NCBI RefSeq assembly: GCF_025421715.1
Contig: NZ_JAOEFC010000002.1
Location: 744,001 to 808,000 of the forward strand
From: Microbacterium festucae
Lineage (GTDB): Bacteria > Actinomycetota > Actinomycetes > Actinomycetales > Microbacteriaceae
Length of the DNA stretch: 64,000 nucleotides
Direction: 5' to 3'
Shown here: positions 42,347 through 51,699 of the stretch, piece by piece
How positions within the stretch are numbered: the first letter of the stretch is position 1
Layout: each line of letters begins with the position of its first letter
Program-made: the position numbers and the translations under genes
Notes under the pieces: generated by a model
The model's input: only the letters and a program-made list of their open reading frames with translations
The model's database searches: none
What the model was told of the DNA's origin: nothing

Positions 42347-42783
42347 GCGCATCCGGTCCACCGATCCGTGGCCGCGCCGGGCGCCTCGCGCTCGCCGCGG
42401 CCACGGTCGTCTATCTGGTGCTGCTGGCCTCGCAGACCCTCGGCCCGCAGCCCGAGGCCGCCGGCGGCGTGCTGAGCGCCCTGACCGCCCTGATGGCCAC
42501 GTCCTCGGTGACGGCGTGGATCACCTACCCGGTGCTCGAGTTCGTCGCGAACATCGTGCTGTTCGTGCCGCTGGGCGTGCTGTGGGTGGGGTGGGCGGGG
42601 CGGCGCCGCTGGTGGTGGGCCGCCGCGGCCGGACTGCTCGTGAGCGCCGCCATCGAGGCCACGCAGGGCCTTCTCCTGCCCGACCGGTTCGCCGACGTGC
42701 GCGACCTCGTCTCCAACACGCTGGGCGCACTGCTGGGCGCGGCCGCTGTCGCTGCGGTCACGCGCCCTCGCCTGCGACGCTGA
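42343..42783 (+). CDS. VanZ-like family membrane protein
   Basis: 146 residues with a TTG start overlapping the gnd stop; this is the only start in frame that lies after gnd, and the coupling supports it. Four hydrophobic helices are seen: [38 protein letters not shown] with the N-x-x-L-F-x-P-x-G motif; [20 protein letters not shown] with the E-x-x-Q motif; and [17 protein letters not shown] preceded by RFADVRDL. These are the conserved VanZ blocks. VanZ proteins are linked to glycopeptide/teicoplanin tolerance in enterococci, but most homologues have no assigned role. Confidence 0.87.
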   Translation: MSASGPPIRGRAGRLALAAATVVYLVLLASQTLGPQPEAAGGVLSALTALMATSSVTAWITYPVLEFVANIVLFVPLGVLWVGWAGRRRWWWAAAAGLLVSAAIEATQGLLLPDRFADVRDLVSNTLGALLGAAAVAAVTRPRLRR

Positions 42784-42786
42784 CAG

Positions 42787-42826
42787 CCGCGCGCGCCGAC
42801 CCCGGCGGGGAGGTCGACGCGCGCGG
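42787..42826. terminator. Bidirectional terminator between the VanZ-like and ABC genes
   Basis: A perfect 9-bp stem (CCGCGCGCG at 42787-42795 and its complement at 42818-42826) whose loop contains a second pairing CGACC/GGTCG. It fills the space between two convergent stops. Confidence 0.75.
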
Positions 42827-42831
42827 AGCGG

Positions 42832-43557
<726 letters not shown>

Positions 43558-43596
43558 GGGGTTCTCCTTCGGGGTGCGGCGTGGGGTCGGTGCCGG

Positions 43597-43636
43597 GGTA
43601 GAGGTAGAGGTAGAGGTAGAGGTAGAGGTCGAGGTC
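43597..43636. repeat. Hexanucleotide tract (GAGGTA)n
   Basis: Four perfect GAGGTA units (43601-43624), a partial one before, and two GAGGTC units after. It lies between the permease stop and the preferred ATPase start. If translated on the minus strand it encodes alternating Ser-Thr. Length changes would keep the frame but alter the spacing of the intergenic leader. Confidence 0.85.
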
Positions 43637-43661
43637 GGGTCGGGGGTGGGGATGCCGCCGC

Positions 43662-45155
43662 TCATGCGACCGCTCGCAGGGCCTCGGCGGGGCTGAGGCG
43701 CGACGCGCGCCAGCCTCCGAACGCGCCCGCGACCAGTCCGGCGGCGACGGCGAGCACGAGCGCGACGACGATGATCCACAGCGACAGCGGCGCCTGCAGC
43801 ACGATGTCGGCCGCGGTCTGCCCGATCGCGCCGAAGCCGCCACCGCCCGGGCCGCCCTGTCCCCCGGGCCCGCCCTGGCCGACCTGGTCGGTCATCGCTG
43901 CGGCCGGCGCGGACGAGATCGTCGGGGCGACGAGGTTGATCACCCCCACGGCGATCACGCCGACGATCACGCCGAGCACGCCGCCGATGAGCGCCTGCAC
44001 GACCGACTCGCCGGCGACCTGACCGACCACCCGGCGGTTCGACCAGCCGATGGCCTTCAGCGTTCCCAGCTCGCGGGTGCGGCGCGAGATGCCCGAGATG
44101 GTGAACAGCACCGCGAGGGCCACGGCCACGGCCAGCACCAGCACCGACAGCCAGGTGCCGAGGCTCGTGATGAGCGAGCCCGCGCTGGCGAGCGACCCCG
44201 ACACGGTCGCGGCGAGGTCGGACTGCGAGCTCACGGTCGCCTCGGGAAGGGCCGCCTCGAGATCGTCCTGCACGGCGGCGATGGCATCCGACGACGACGC
44301 CTGCACGTACACGGTCGACACCACGTCGCCGGCGCCGGAGATGTCTTGGGCGACGTCGAGCGGGAGGTACACGTTGGCTGCGGTGTCGGCATCCGACGAG
44401 GTGGACGCGACGATGCCGATGACCTCGACGTCCTCGCCGCCGACGTCGATCGTGTCACCGACGGCGACCTCGGCGCCGGCCGCATACGAGGCGTCGAGAA
44501 CGGCGACGAAGGCGCCCGCGTCGCTCGCCTGCAGCGCACGGCCGTCGGTCACCTCGACCGCCGACAGGGGCCCGACCGCGCTCTCAGCGGGATCGACGCC
44601 GAGCACCGTGAACGAGTCGACGTCGAACGAGCCGCCGCCGAAGCCCTGCCCGCCGCCGTCCGGCGGGGTGCCGGGCATGGCTCCCTCGCCCTCGGTGGTG
44701 GTGCCGTCGGTGGTGCCGGTGTCGTCGGGGCGCTGGGGCAGCTCGCCGTCGAAGGTGGTGTTGGTGAGGGCCAGCGCACCGGATGCCGCCGCAACGCCGT
44801 CGACGCCGGTCACGGTGTCGACGGTCGAGGCCTCGAGCGTGCCGCGCCGGACGTCGGTCATCAGCCGGGACTGGCTGATCGTGGTGGTGCCGTCGTCGGA
44901 GGTCTCGCCGCCGTCCTGGTCGAACTCGAACTGCGGTCCCCCGCCCTGCCCGGGCTCGGCCTGCGCACCCGTCACGGTGAGGTCGGTGCCGACGCCGTAC
45001 ACGGACGCCAGCGCCTCGGACTGCGCGTCGCGCACCCCCGCCGACAGTGCGTTGACGACGATGACGAGCGCGATCGCGATGGCGAGCCCCGCCGCGACGA
45101 TCACCGTCTGCTTCTTGCGCCCCGACAGCTCTCGGCGCAGATATGTCCAGTACAT
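43662..45155 (-). CDS. FtsX/MacB-type ABC transporter permease
   Basis: 497 residues from the ATG at 45155 with AAGGAG upstream. One N-terminal helix ([20 protein letters not shown]), a MacB-like periplasmic-type domain of about 270 residues with Gly/Asp/Thr-rich inserts ([20 protein letters not shown]), then three C-terminal helices ([59 protein letters not shown]). [20 protein letters not shown] between helices 2 and 3 is the FtsX signature. It overlaps the in-frame ATG of the ATPase region by 4 nt. Likely exports a peptide, lipid or drug; divergent from the response regulator gene. Confidence 0.88.
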   Translation of the reverse strand: MYWTYLRRELSGRKKQTVIVAAGLAIAIALVIVVNALSAGVRDAQSEALASVYGVGTDLTVTGAQAEPGQGGGPQFEFDQDGGETSDDGTTTISQSRLMTDVRRGTLEASTVDTVTGVDGVAAASGALALTNTTFDGELPQRPDDTGTTDGTTTEGEGAMPGTPPDGGGQGFGGGSFDVDSFTVLGVDPAESAVGPLSAVEVTDGRALQASDAGAFVAVLDASYAAGAEVAVGDTIDVGGEDVEVIGIVASTSSDADTAANVYLPLDVAQDISGAGDVVSTVYVQASSSDAIAAVQDDLEAALPEATVSSQSDLAATVSGSLASAGSLITSLGTWLSVLVLAVAVALAVLFTISGISRRTRELGTLKAIGWSNRRVVGQVAGESVVQALIGGVLGVIVGVIAVGVINLVAPTISSAPAAAMTDQVGQGGPGGQGGPGGGGFGAIGQTAADIVLQAPLSLWIIVVALVLAVAAGLVAGAFGGWRASRLSPAEALRAVA

Positions 45156-45370
45156 GGGTTCGTGGGTCTCCTTCTCGGGCGCATCCGGCGCCGCATCGAG
45201 AGGGACGCTACGAAGCGATCCGATGCGGGAGCGAAGACCCGGTTGTGCGCCGGTTATGAGACGGGCCGGCGGGGCGGCGGCGCAGCGATCGGCCGGTGGT
45301 CGGGGCGGTTCACAGGCGCGCGCCGCCTTCCCCATAGGCGACGCATAGGAAACTGCGCAGAATAGGAACC

Positions 45371-46096
45371 ATGGCCAGCCCCGCTCCCCTGCATCGCCCC
45401 GACGGCACCCCCCTCCGCGTCCTCGTGGTGGACGACGAGCAGATGCTCACCGACCTGCTGTCGATGGCGCTGCGCATGGAGGGCTGGGAGGTGCGCACCG
45501 CGGGGTCGGGCTTCGAAGCGCTCAGCGTCACGCGCGACTTCGACCCCGACGCGCTCGTGCTCGACATCATGATGCCCGACCTCGACGGGATGGCCGTGCT
45601 GCAGCGGCTGCGCCAGACCGGCAACGACGTGCCGGTGCTCTTCCTCACCGCGAAGGATGCCGTCGCCGACCGCGTTGCCGGACTCACTGCCGGGGGCGAC
45701 GACTACGTCACCAAGCCGTTCAGCCTCGAAGAGGTCGTCGCGCGACTGCGGGGACTCATGCGGCGCGCGGGCACGGCGACCGCCGGCGGCGCCGACCCCA
45801 TTCTGCGGGTGGGCGAGCTGACCCTCAACGAGGACTCCCACGAGGTGGAGCGCGCCGGCGACGAGATCGAGCTCACGGCCACCGAGTTCGAGCTGCTGCG
45901 CTTCCTCATGCGCAACCAGCGGCGCGTGGTCTCGAAGGCGCAGATCCTCGACCGCGTCTGGAACTACGACTTCGGCGGGCGCTCGAGCGTCGTGGAGCTC
46001 TACATCTCCTACCTGCGCAAGAAGATCGATGCCGGCCGCGACCCGCTCATCCACACCGTGCGGGGCGTCGGCTACATGATCAAAGCGCCGCAGTGA
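45371..46096 (+). CDS. Two-component response regulator, OmpR/PhoB family
   Basis: 241 residues. Receiver domain: acidic pair in VLVVDDEQ, phosphorylated Asp65 in LVLDIMMPDLDG, Thr93 in LFLTAKD and Lys115 in YVTKPFSLEE. The C-terminal winged helix has LTLNEDSHEVERAGDEIELT, ATEFELLRFLMRNQRRVVSK and the recognition helix region VVELYISYLRKKID, ending GVGYMIK. It presumably controls the divergent ABC transporter and perhaps its own operon. Its stop overlaps the histidine kinase start (TGATG). A TAGGAAAC box lies ~25 nt upstream of the ATG. Confidence 0.94.
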   Translation: MASPAPLHRPDGTPLRVLVVDDEQMLTDLLSMALRMEGWEVRTAGSGFEALSVTRDFDPDALVLDIMMPDLDGMAVLQRLRQTGNDVPVLFLTAKDAVADRVAGLTAGGDDYVTKPFSLEEVVARLRGLMRRAGTATAGGADPILRVGELTLNEDSHEVERAGDEIELTATEFELLRFLMRNQRRVVSKAQILDRVWNYDFGGRSSVVELYISYLRKKIDAGRDPLIHTVRGVGYMIKAPQ

Positions 46097-47619
46097 TGGC
46101 GGGCACCGCCATCTCTCCCCCGCGCCGCGGGCACCGCTGGAGCCTGCAGACCCGGCTGATGACCGCGATCATCGGCATGGTCGCGCTCATCCTGGCGGGC
46201 GCCGCCTTCGCCACGAGCGCCATCCTCGGCGGCATCCTGCAGCAAGACCTCGACAACTCGGTGCGCGAGTCGACCTCGCAGGCCGCCAAAGAGCTCACCG
46301 ACCCGTTCCCGCCGTCGCCGGTCACGCCCTCGGCGACCCAGGTGCTCAACCTCACCCGCACCGAGCCGGGCTTCCTCTTCGTCTTCCGCGGCGACCAGGG
46401 ACTCGACGGCGCCTACGTCGACGCGCAGGGCTCGGTGCACGCCCTCACCGACGACCAGCTCGACCAGCTCGGCGCGCTCACGACCCAGCAGCCGTTCCTC
46501 ACCGTGCCGATCGAGGGACTGGGCACCTACCGCCTGGGCATCGGCACGATGAGCAACGGCGCACCCGTCGCCGGCGGCCTGCCCCTCACCCAGGTCAACG
46601 CGACGATCACCCAGATCATCTCGACGACGCTGATGGTCACCCTCGTGGGCCTCGTCGCCCTCGCCGGGGCCATCGCGCTCATCGTGCGCCGCTCGCTGCG
46701 GCCGCTGCGCGCCGTCGCCGACACCGCGACGCGCGTGGCATCCCTCCCCCTGTCCGAGGGCGAGGTCTCCATCACCGAGCGGGTGCCCGACGACGACACC
46801 GACGAGCACACCGAGATCGGCCGGGTCGGGCTCGCTCTGAACACCCTGCTCGACCACGTCGACACGTCGCTGAGCGAACGTCAGCGCAACGAGGAGCGCA
46901 TGCGCGCGTTCGTCGCCGACGCCAGCCACGAGCTGCGCACCCCGCTCGCCTCGATCCGCGGGTATTCCGAGCTGTCGCTGCGCGGCATCCACCAGCAGCG
47001 CGAGCGGGAGGGCGTCGACGCGCCCGCCGACCTGCTCACCCAGACCACCGAAGCCTCGCTGGAGCGCATCCAGGCGCAGTCGCTGCGGATGACGCGGCTC
47101 GTCGAAGACCTGCTGCTGCTGGCGCGCCTCGACGAGGGCACCGAGCTCGTCTACGGCGCCGTCGACCTCACCCGCATCGCCGTCGACGCCGTCGCCGACG
47201 CGCAGGCCCTCGGCACCGACCACGCCTGGACGCTCGACGTGGGCGATGACCCCGTCATCGTCGCCGGCGACGCGGGACGCCTGCAGCAGGTCGCGGTGAA
47301 CCTGCTCGCCAACGCGCGCGTGCACACCCCCGCGGGCACCCACGTGACCGCCACCGTGACCACCGAAGACGGCACCGCCGTGCTGCGCGTGCACGACGAC
47401 GGCCCGGGCATCGATCCGGCGGTCACCGACGTGCTGTTCGAACGCTTCGCGCGCGCCGACGCCTCGCGCGCCCGCAAGACCGGCGGCACCGGCCTCGGCC
47501 TGTCGATCGTGAAGGCCATCGTCACCGCGCACCACGGCACCATCGAGGTCGACAGCGCCCCCGGGTCCACCACCTTCACCGTGCGCCTCCCCGCCCGCCC
47601 CGCCGCCCCTGGCGAGTGA
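46096..47619 (+). CDS. Sensor histidine kinase
   Basis: 507 residues. First membrane helix at ~22-45 (TAIIGMVALILAGAAFATSA), an extracytoplasmic sensor of ~130 residues, second helix at ~172-197 (TTLMVTLVGLVALAGAIALI), HAMP-like linker (RRSLRPLRAVADTATRVAS), H-box with His278 in FVADASHELRTPLASIRGYS, N-box VNLLANARVHTPAGT, G1 DDGPGIDP, F/G2 ERFARADASRARKTGGTGLG. It is a complete HisKA/HATPase kinase. It is translationally coupled to the response regulator. The ligand is unknown; the adjacent ABC exporter suggests an envelope-active compound. Confidence 0.94.
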   Translation: MAGTAISPPRRGHRWSLQTRLMTAIIGMVALILAGAAFATSAILGGILQQDLDNSVRESTSQAAKELTDPFPPSPVTPSATQVLNLTRTEPGFLFVFRGDQGLDGAYVDAQGSVHALTDDQLDQLGALTTQQPFLTVPIEGLGTYRLGIGTMSNGAPVAGGLPLTQVNATITQIISTTLMVTLVGLVALAGAIALIVRRSLRPLRAVADTATRVASLPLSEGEVSITERVPDDDTDEHTEIGRVGLALNTLLDHVDTSLSERQRNEERMRAFVADASHELRTPLASIRGYSELSLRGIHQQREREGVDAPADLLTQTTEASLERIQAQSLRMTRLVEDLLLLARLDEGTELVYGAVDLTRIAVDAVADAQALGTDHAWTLDVGDDPVIVAGDAGRLQQVAVNLLANARVHTPAGTHVTATVTTEDGTAVLRVHDDGPGIDPAVTDVLFERFARADASRARKTGGTGLGLSIVKAIVTAHHGTIEVDSAPGSTTFTVRLPARPAAPGE

Positions 47620-47656
47620 GGTGGGGTGGGGTGTTGTGCCCCTGTCTCCCGCTGGG

Positions 47657-47716
47657 CATTCGGGGTCTCGAGCGACCACCTCACCCGGGCTGAGCCGGTC
47701 GGTGGCGACCCCGAGC
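47657..47716. repeat. Solitary copy of the GGGGTCGC palindromic repeat
   Basis: TTCGGGGTC and later GGCGACCCCGAG form the arms; the interior GACCACCTCACCCGGG matches the units in the array at 48808-49245. It lies in the spacer between the histidine kinase gene and the DUF559 gene. Confidence 0.75.
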
Positions 47717-47830
47717 TGCGGCGGGGCATCGACGCCGCGGGCTTCCTCACCAGCCGCGCCGGAAGGGACGGCATCCACAGATCGGGTGAGGTGATCGCCG
47801 CGGGCGCGCGGGGGCGCGCACGATGAGCGG

Positions 47831-48796
47831 ATGCCGACGCCACCGCATCCCCTCGCACCGGGGTTGGGCGACGCATTCACCGTCGCGCAGGCGCTCGCCG
47901 TAGGCCACACCGCGAGCCGGCTGCGGGCGCGCGATCTCGACAAGCCGTACCGCGGCGCGCGGCGCGTCGTCACCCCGCCCGCCCCGGCCGCGCCCCATGA
48001 CGCCCCGCTCGCGCGCGACCGCGCCGAACGCGAGCGGGTGGTGCGCGCGGCGCGCGCCTATCGACCGGTCATGCCGCCGGGCGCCGTCTTCGTCGGGCGC
48101 ACGGCGGCGGTGCTGTGGGGCCTGCCGTGTGCGCACGGCGACGAGCTGCACGTGGGGGTGTTCGCGCCCCGGCACGGGGTGCGGCGTCCCGGCATCCGGG
48201 GCGTCAAGCTCTCGCCGCGCCTCGTGGGCACGTGCACGCTCGAGCGGATGCCGGTGGCCGACCCGGCATCGACCTGGGCGATGCTGGGAGCCGAGCTGTC
48301 GGTGCGCCAGCTCATCGTGCTGGGCGACGCCGTCGTGCGCATCCCGCGCGACCAGCGGGGCCACCCGCAGCCCGCGCAGCAGTTGTGCACCGTCGCGGGG
48401 CTGCGCGCGGCGGCCGAGGCCCCGCGGCGCCGGCACCGCGACCGGCTCAGCACCGCACTGGACGGCATCCGCGTCGGGGCGATGTCGCCGCTGGAGACCG
48501 ACTTCCGCCTCGTCACCGTCGCCGCGGGGCTGCCGGAGCCCGATCTCGACGTCGAGATCCGCGACGAGCGGGGCTACCTCATCGGCATCGCGGATGCCGT
48601 CTACCCTCGCGAGCGCGTGATCGTCGAGGTCGAGGGCGACCACCATCGCGTGAGCCGCACGCAGTGGCAGCGCGACATCGAGAAGCACGCGGCCTACGGC
48701 GCCGCGGGCTGGCGGGTGGTGCGCCTGACCTCCGCGCACATCAGCGGACCGCATCCGCTCGCCCCCGCCCTCCTGCGCGCCGCCCTCGGCGCCTGA
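47831..48796 (+). CDS. DUF559 (VSR-like) nuclease-domain protein
   Basis: 321 residues. The N-terminal two thirds resemble AbiEi-like/'type IV toxin-antitoxin' regulators found with DUF559 (PGAVFVGRTAAVLWGLP, VADPASTWAMLGAELSVRQL, IVLGDAVVR). The C-terminal DUF559 domain has PLETDFRLVTVAAGLPEPD, RERVIVEVEGDHHRVSRTQW and DIEKHAAYGAAGWRVVRLTS. Its E ... E-V-E-G-D-x-H core is the PD-(D/E)XK-like site of the VSR superfamily and looks intact. The ATG lies exactly 6 nt after CACGAT. The gene is flanked on both sides by copies of the GGGGTCGC palindromic repeat. Actinobacteria carry many such genes; the role is not established. Confidence 0.82.
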   Translation: MPTPPHPLAPGLGDAFTVAQALAVGHTASRLRARDLDKPYRGARRVVTPPAPAAPHDAPLARDRAERERVVRAARAYRPVMPPGAVFVGRTAAVLWGLPCAHGDELHVGVFAPRHGVRRPGIRGVKLSPRLVGTCTLERMPVADPASTWAMLGAELSVRQLIVLGDAVVRIPRDQRGHPQPAQQLCTVAGLRAAAEAPRRRHRDRLSTALDGIRVGAMSPLETDFRLVTVAAGLPEPDLDVEIRDERGYLIGIADAVYPRERVIVEVEGDHHRVSRTQWQRDIEKHAAYGAAGWRVVRLTSAHISGPHPLAPALLRAALGA

Positions 48797-48807
48797 TCCA
48801 GCCCTGG

Positions 48808-49245
48808 TTCGGGGTCGCATGCGACCACCTCACGCGCCCCGGGCCCGTCGCACGGGACCCCGAATCACTTGGGGGTGGGCAGGGAGGGACCTGGCCCACA
48901 CGATTCGGGGTCGCATCAGACCACCTCACGCGCGCCGGGCCCGTCGCACGGGACCCCGATTCGCGCGGTAGTGCTCAGGACCACCTGCCTCGCACGATTC
49001 GGGGTCGCATCAGACCACCTCACGCGGCCCGGGCCCGTCGCACGCGACCCCGAATCACTCAGTAGGGCGCGGGGAGCCCTGGCCCAGGCCATTCGGGGTC
49101 GCATCAGACCACCTCACGAGGCCCGAGCTCGTCGCACGGGACCCCGAATCACTTAGTGGGGCGCGGGGAGCCCCCGGCCCACGCGGATCGGGGTCGCATC
49201 AGACCACCTCACGCCCCCGGAGCCCGTCGCACGGGACCCCGAATC
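48808..49245. repeat. Array of five palindromic repeats with ~95-bp period
   Basis: GGGGTCGC occurs at 48811, 48907, 49001, 49095 and 49190, so intervals are 96, 94, 94 and 95 bp. Each ~60-bp unit starts GATTCGGGGTCGCATCAGAC, continues CACCTCACG, then a GC-rich middle with CCCGGGCCCGTCGCAC, and ends GACCCCGAATC, the complement of its start (13 bp perfect in the third unit, 11 in others). Spacers of ~33 bp are less conserved. No cas genes, no unique spacers and no coding support. It fills the gap between the DUF559 gene and the electron-transfer operon. Confidence 0.9.
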
Positions 49246-49262
49246 GCCGGGCCCCACGCCGC

Positions 49263-50816
49263 TCAGTAGCCCGAGAAGGCGTCGGTGGTGAGCGAGCGGG
49301 CCTTCTCGAGGGCGGGGGCGAGGTCGGCGATGAGTCCGGGCGGGCCCGAGATGTAGGCGTGCCGCGAGGCGATGTCGGGCACGACCTGCAGCAGGCCCTC
49401 GGCGTCCAGCCGCACGCCCTGGGCCCACTGCCATCCGCGGGGCAGGGCGGCGGGAGCGTTGCGGGTGAAGACGATGACCGGGATGCCGGCGGCTTCGAGG
49501 TCGTCGCGGAAGGCGAGCTCCTCGGCGTCTCCCGCGACGTAGATGAAGACCACGTCGCGCTCCTGCCCGGCCAGGCGCAGGTGCCGCAGCTGCGAGACGA
49601 ACGGCGTCACGCCGATGCCGGCGGCGACCATGAGCACGGGGGCGCCCGGCGAGGCGGGGAGCACGAAGTCGCCCCATACTCCCGTCACCGACAGCCGCTG
49701 GCCGGGCTCGACCAGCGCGAGCGCCTTCTTGTAGCTGGACTGCGACCCCTCGCGCAGCGCGATCTTCACGACCGGCAGCTCTTCGGGGGCCGACACGATG
49801 CTGAACTCGCGGCGGGTGCCGCGGGCGTCGGGGTGCGGGTGGGGCACCTCGAGCTCGAGGTACTGACCGGCCGTGAAGCGGAAGCCGCGCTCGGCGCGGA
49901 AGACGAGCTCGCGCACCGTCGGGGTGAGCACCAGCCGGTCGTCGAAGCGCAGGCGCACGGCGGTGCGCACGGTGAACGCGAAGGCGACGAGGTTGCCGAT
50001 CAGCAGGGCGCGCTCCTGGCCGAGGCTGACCGCACCCAGGTCGATCGGCCAGCCGGCGAGCACGCCGACGACCGCGGCGACCGTGAACTGCTGCCACCGG
50101 CGGGGCGGCAGGGTCAGCGGCTCCGAGAGCATGAAGGCGCCGAGGAACAGGAACGGCGACGACCACAGGATCTGCCAGAACACCATGCCCGAGTCCAGCT
50201 CGATGCCGGCCCCCTGCGCCTGCACCGAGGTGCGCACGAACGACACGGCCACGGCGATCACGAGGAACACCGCGATCACCCGCACCTTCTCGGTGCGCAT
50301 CAGCACGATCAGGCCGGTGATGATCACCGGTGCCGCCAGCGCGGGCGCGCCCACCCACCAGGCCGAGTAGCCGAGGTCGGGCAGCCAGATGCCGAGGATC
50401 GTCACGGCGGCGGCGCCCACGGCGGCGGGGTTGAAGATGTGACGCCCCTGCCAGGCGAGCAGATACTTCGACGCCGAGGCGATCACCCCGCCCAGCGCCG
50501 CACCCAGCAGACCGCCGAGCTCGACGGTGGGGCGCAGCACGAACAGCAGGATCAGCACCGTGATGAGGCTCGACTCCCAGCGCCACTGCCGACCCAGGAT
50601 GCGGTGGGCGACGGCATCCGTCGCCGCACACGCGGCTGCGAGCACCGCCCCCGTGGCGATGATTTCGAGCGGCGTCGGCGTCACGAGGCCCGCCAGCGAC
50701 AGCAGCAGCGCCACCACCGCCAGCGCGGCCAGCGCGAACACCACGAGCCGGTACATCGAGAAGCGGCCGAGCACCGCATAGACGCGGTTCCACACCGCAG
50801 TGAGAGCAGTCATCAC
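49263..50816 (-). CDS. RnfD-like membrane domain fused to a ferredoxin-NADP reductase domain
   Basis: 517 residues. The N-terminal ~310 residues hold about nine helices of the RnfD/NqrB type, including RHIFNPAAVGAAAVTILGIW and FLFLGAFMLSEPLTLPPRRW, the latter placing an RnfD-like Thr in S-E-P-L-T-L-P. The C-terminal part is an FNR-type reductase: FTAGQYLELEVPHPH, RREFSIVSAPEE (FAD), LMVAAGIGVTPFVSQL and FIYVAGDAEELAF (NAD(P)H). It would pass electrons from NAD(P)H across the membrane to flavins. It is the last gene of an operon with ApbE and an FMN-binding lipoprotein, so it likely feeds an extracellular flavinylated carrier. Confidence 0.88.
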   Translation of the reverse strand: MMTALTAVWNRVYAVLGRFSMYRLVVFALAALAVVALLLSLAGLVTPTPLEIIATGAVLAAACAATDAVAHRILGRQWRWESSLITVLILLFVLRPTVELGGLLGAALGGVIASASKYLLAWQGRHIFNPAAVGAAAVTILGIWLPDLGYSAWWVGAPALAAPVIITGLIVLMRTEKVRVIAVFLVIAVAVSFVRTSVQAQGAGIELDSGMVFWQILWSSPFLFLGAFMLSEPLTLPPRRWQQFTVAAVVGVLAGWPIDLGAVSLGQERALLIGNLVAFAFTVRTAVRLRFDDRLVLTPTVRELVFRAERGFRFTAGQYLELEVPHPHPDARGTRREFSIVSAPEELPVVKIALREGSQSSYKKALALVEPGQRLSVTGVWGDFVLPASPGAPVLMVAAGIGVTPFVSQLRHLRLAGQERDVVFIYVAGDAEELAFRDDLEAAGIPVIVFTRNAPAALPRGWQWAQGVRLDAEGLLQVVPDIASRHAYISGPPGLIADLAPALEKARSLTTDAFSGY

Positions 50817-50825
50817 CCCTCCACG

Positions 50826-51698
50826 CTAGTTGCGCACGAACAGGTCGGCGTCGCACCCGGGCGACCAGTCGACGCGGCCGTCGGTGGTCATGCGCACCCA
50901 CGCGACGTTCCAGCGGGCCGCCAGCTCGGGGCCGCCGTCGAAGAAGAGCGCGGTGGCCACGGCATCCGCGGTCATCGCATCGGCCGCACGTGCCCACGTC
51001 GCCGCGATGGTGCGCACCGGCTCGCCCGTGCGCGCATCGAGCACGTGGTGCAGCCCGTCGCCCCAGGCCCGGCGGTCGATCGCCGACGCGCACAGGGCGC
51101 CGCCGGCGACCTCCCACACCCCGATGGCGCGGGCGTGGTCGAACGGATGCTGCAGCGCGATGCGCTCCGCCGCATCAGGCTCCGCACCCCCGCGCACGGC
51201 GATGTCGCCACCGGCATCCACGACGATCCCGCCGGGGACGGCGGCGGCGAGCACCGCGAGCACGCGGTCGACGAGGCGTCCCTTGCCGAGCGCGCCGACG
51301 TCGATGACGGCCGGGGCTGACAGGGCGAGCCCGTCGTCCCAGGTGAGCAGCTGCCGCCAACGCTCAGGAGCGGGCTCGGCGCCGCGGTCGACGAGGCTGT
51401 AGCCGGCGTCGTAGCCGCGACGGGCGAGCGCTGCCCCGACGAGCGGGTTGACGGCGCCCGCGGTGCCCTCGGACAGGGCGACGTACGCCTCGAGCATCGG
51501 CTCGGCGTCAGGCGGCAGCGGCGCGCGGCCGCCGCCCGCCAGGGCCGACACGACCGAGTCGGACCGGAAGCGCGACCAGGTCGCGTCGAACGCGTCGATC
51601 TCGGCGGTGACGGCAGCGACGACGCCGGCGGGAAGCGGCGCGGATGTCTGCACCTGCCACCGGGTGCCGATCGCGTCGAACTCCCAGCGGGCGCTCAC
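50826..51698 (-). CDS. apbE: FAD:protein FMN transferase (ApbE family)
   Basis: 290 residues. FDAIGTRWQVQTSAPLP opens the domain, IDAFDATWSRFRSDSVVSAL is the E/D-x-x-W-S-x-F-x-x-x-S block, AVIDVGALGKGRLVDRVLAV is the D-x-G-x-x-x-K-G block, IVVDAGGDIAVRG the D-A-G-G-D block, and TADAVATALFF the Mg-binding T-A-D-A segment. It transfers FMN from FAD to a Thr/Ser of a target protein. The target is almost surely the FMN-binding lipoprotein encoded 1 nt upstream. No signal peptide is seen, although the reaction often occurs outside the membrane; secretion may differ in actinobacteria. Confidence 0.92.
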   Translation of the reverse strand: MSARWEFDAIGTRWQVQTSAPLPAGVVAAVTAEIDAFDATWSRFRSDSVVSALAGGGRAPLPPDAEPMLEAYVALSEGTAGAVNPLVGAALARRGYDAGYSLVDRGAEPAPERWRQLLTWDDGLALSAPAVIDVGALGKGRLVDRVLAVLAAAVPGGIVVDAGGDIAVRGGAEPDAAERIALQHPFDHARAIGVWEVAGGALCASAIDRRAWGDGLHHVLDARTGEPVRTIAATWARAADAMTADAVATALFFDGGPELAARWNVAWVRMTTDGRVDWSPGCDADLFVRN

Positions 51699-51699
51699 C

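Noticed and set aside
48808..49245. CRISPR array or coding repeat
   Set aside because: Repeat units are ~60 bp and the ~33-bp spacers are related GC-rich sequences, not unique; frames through it have Arg/Pro shadow composition and no start site; no cas genes.
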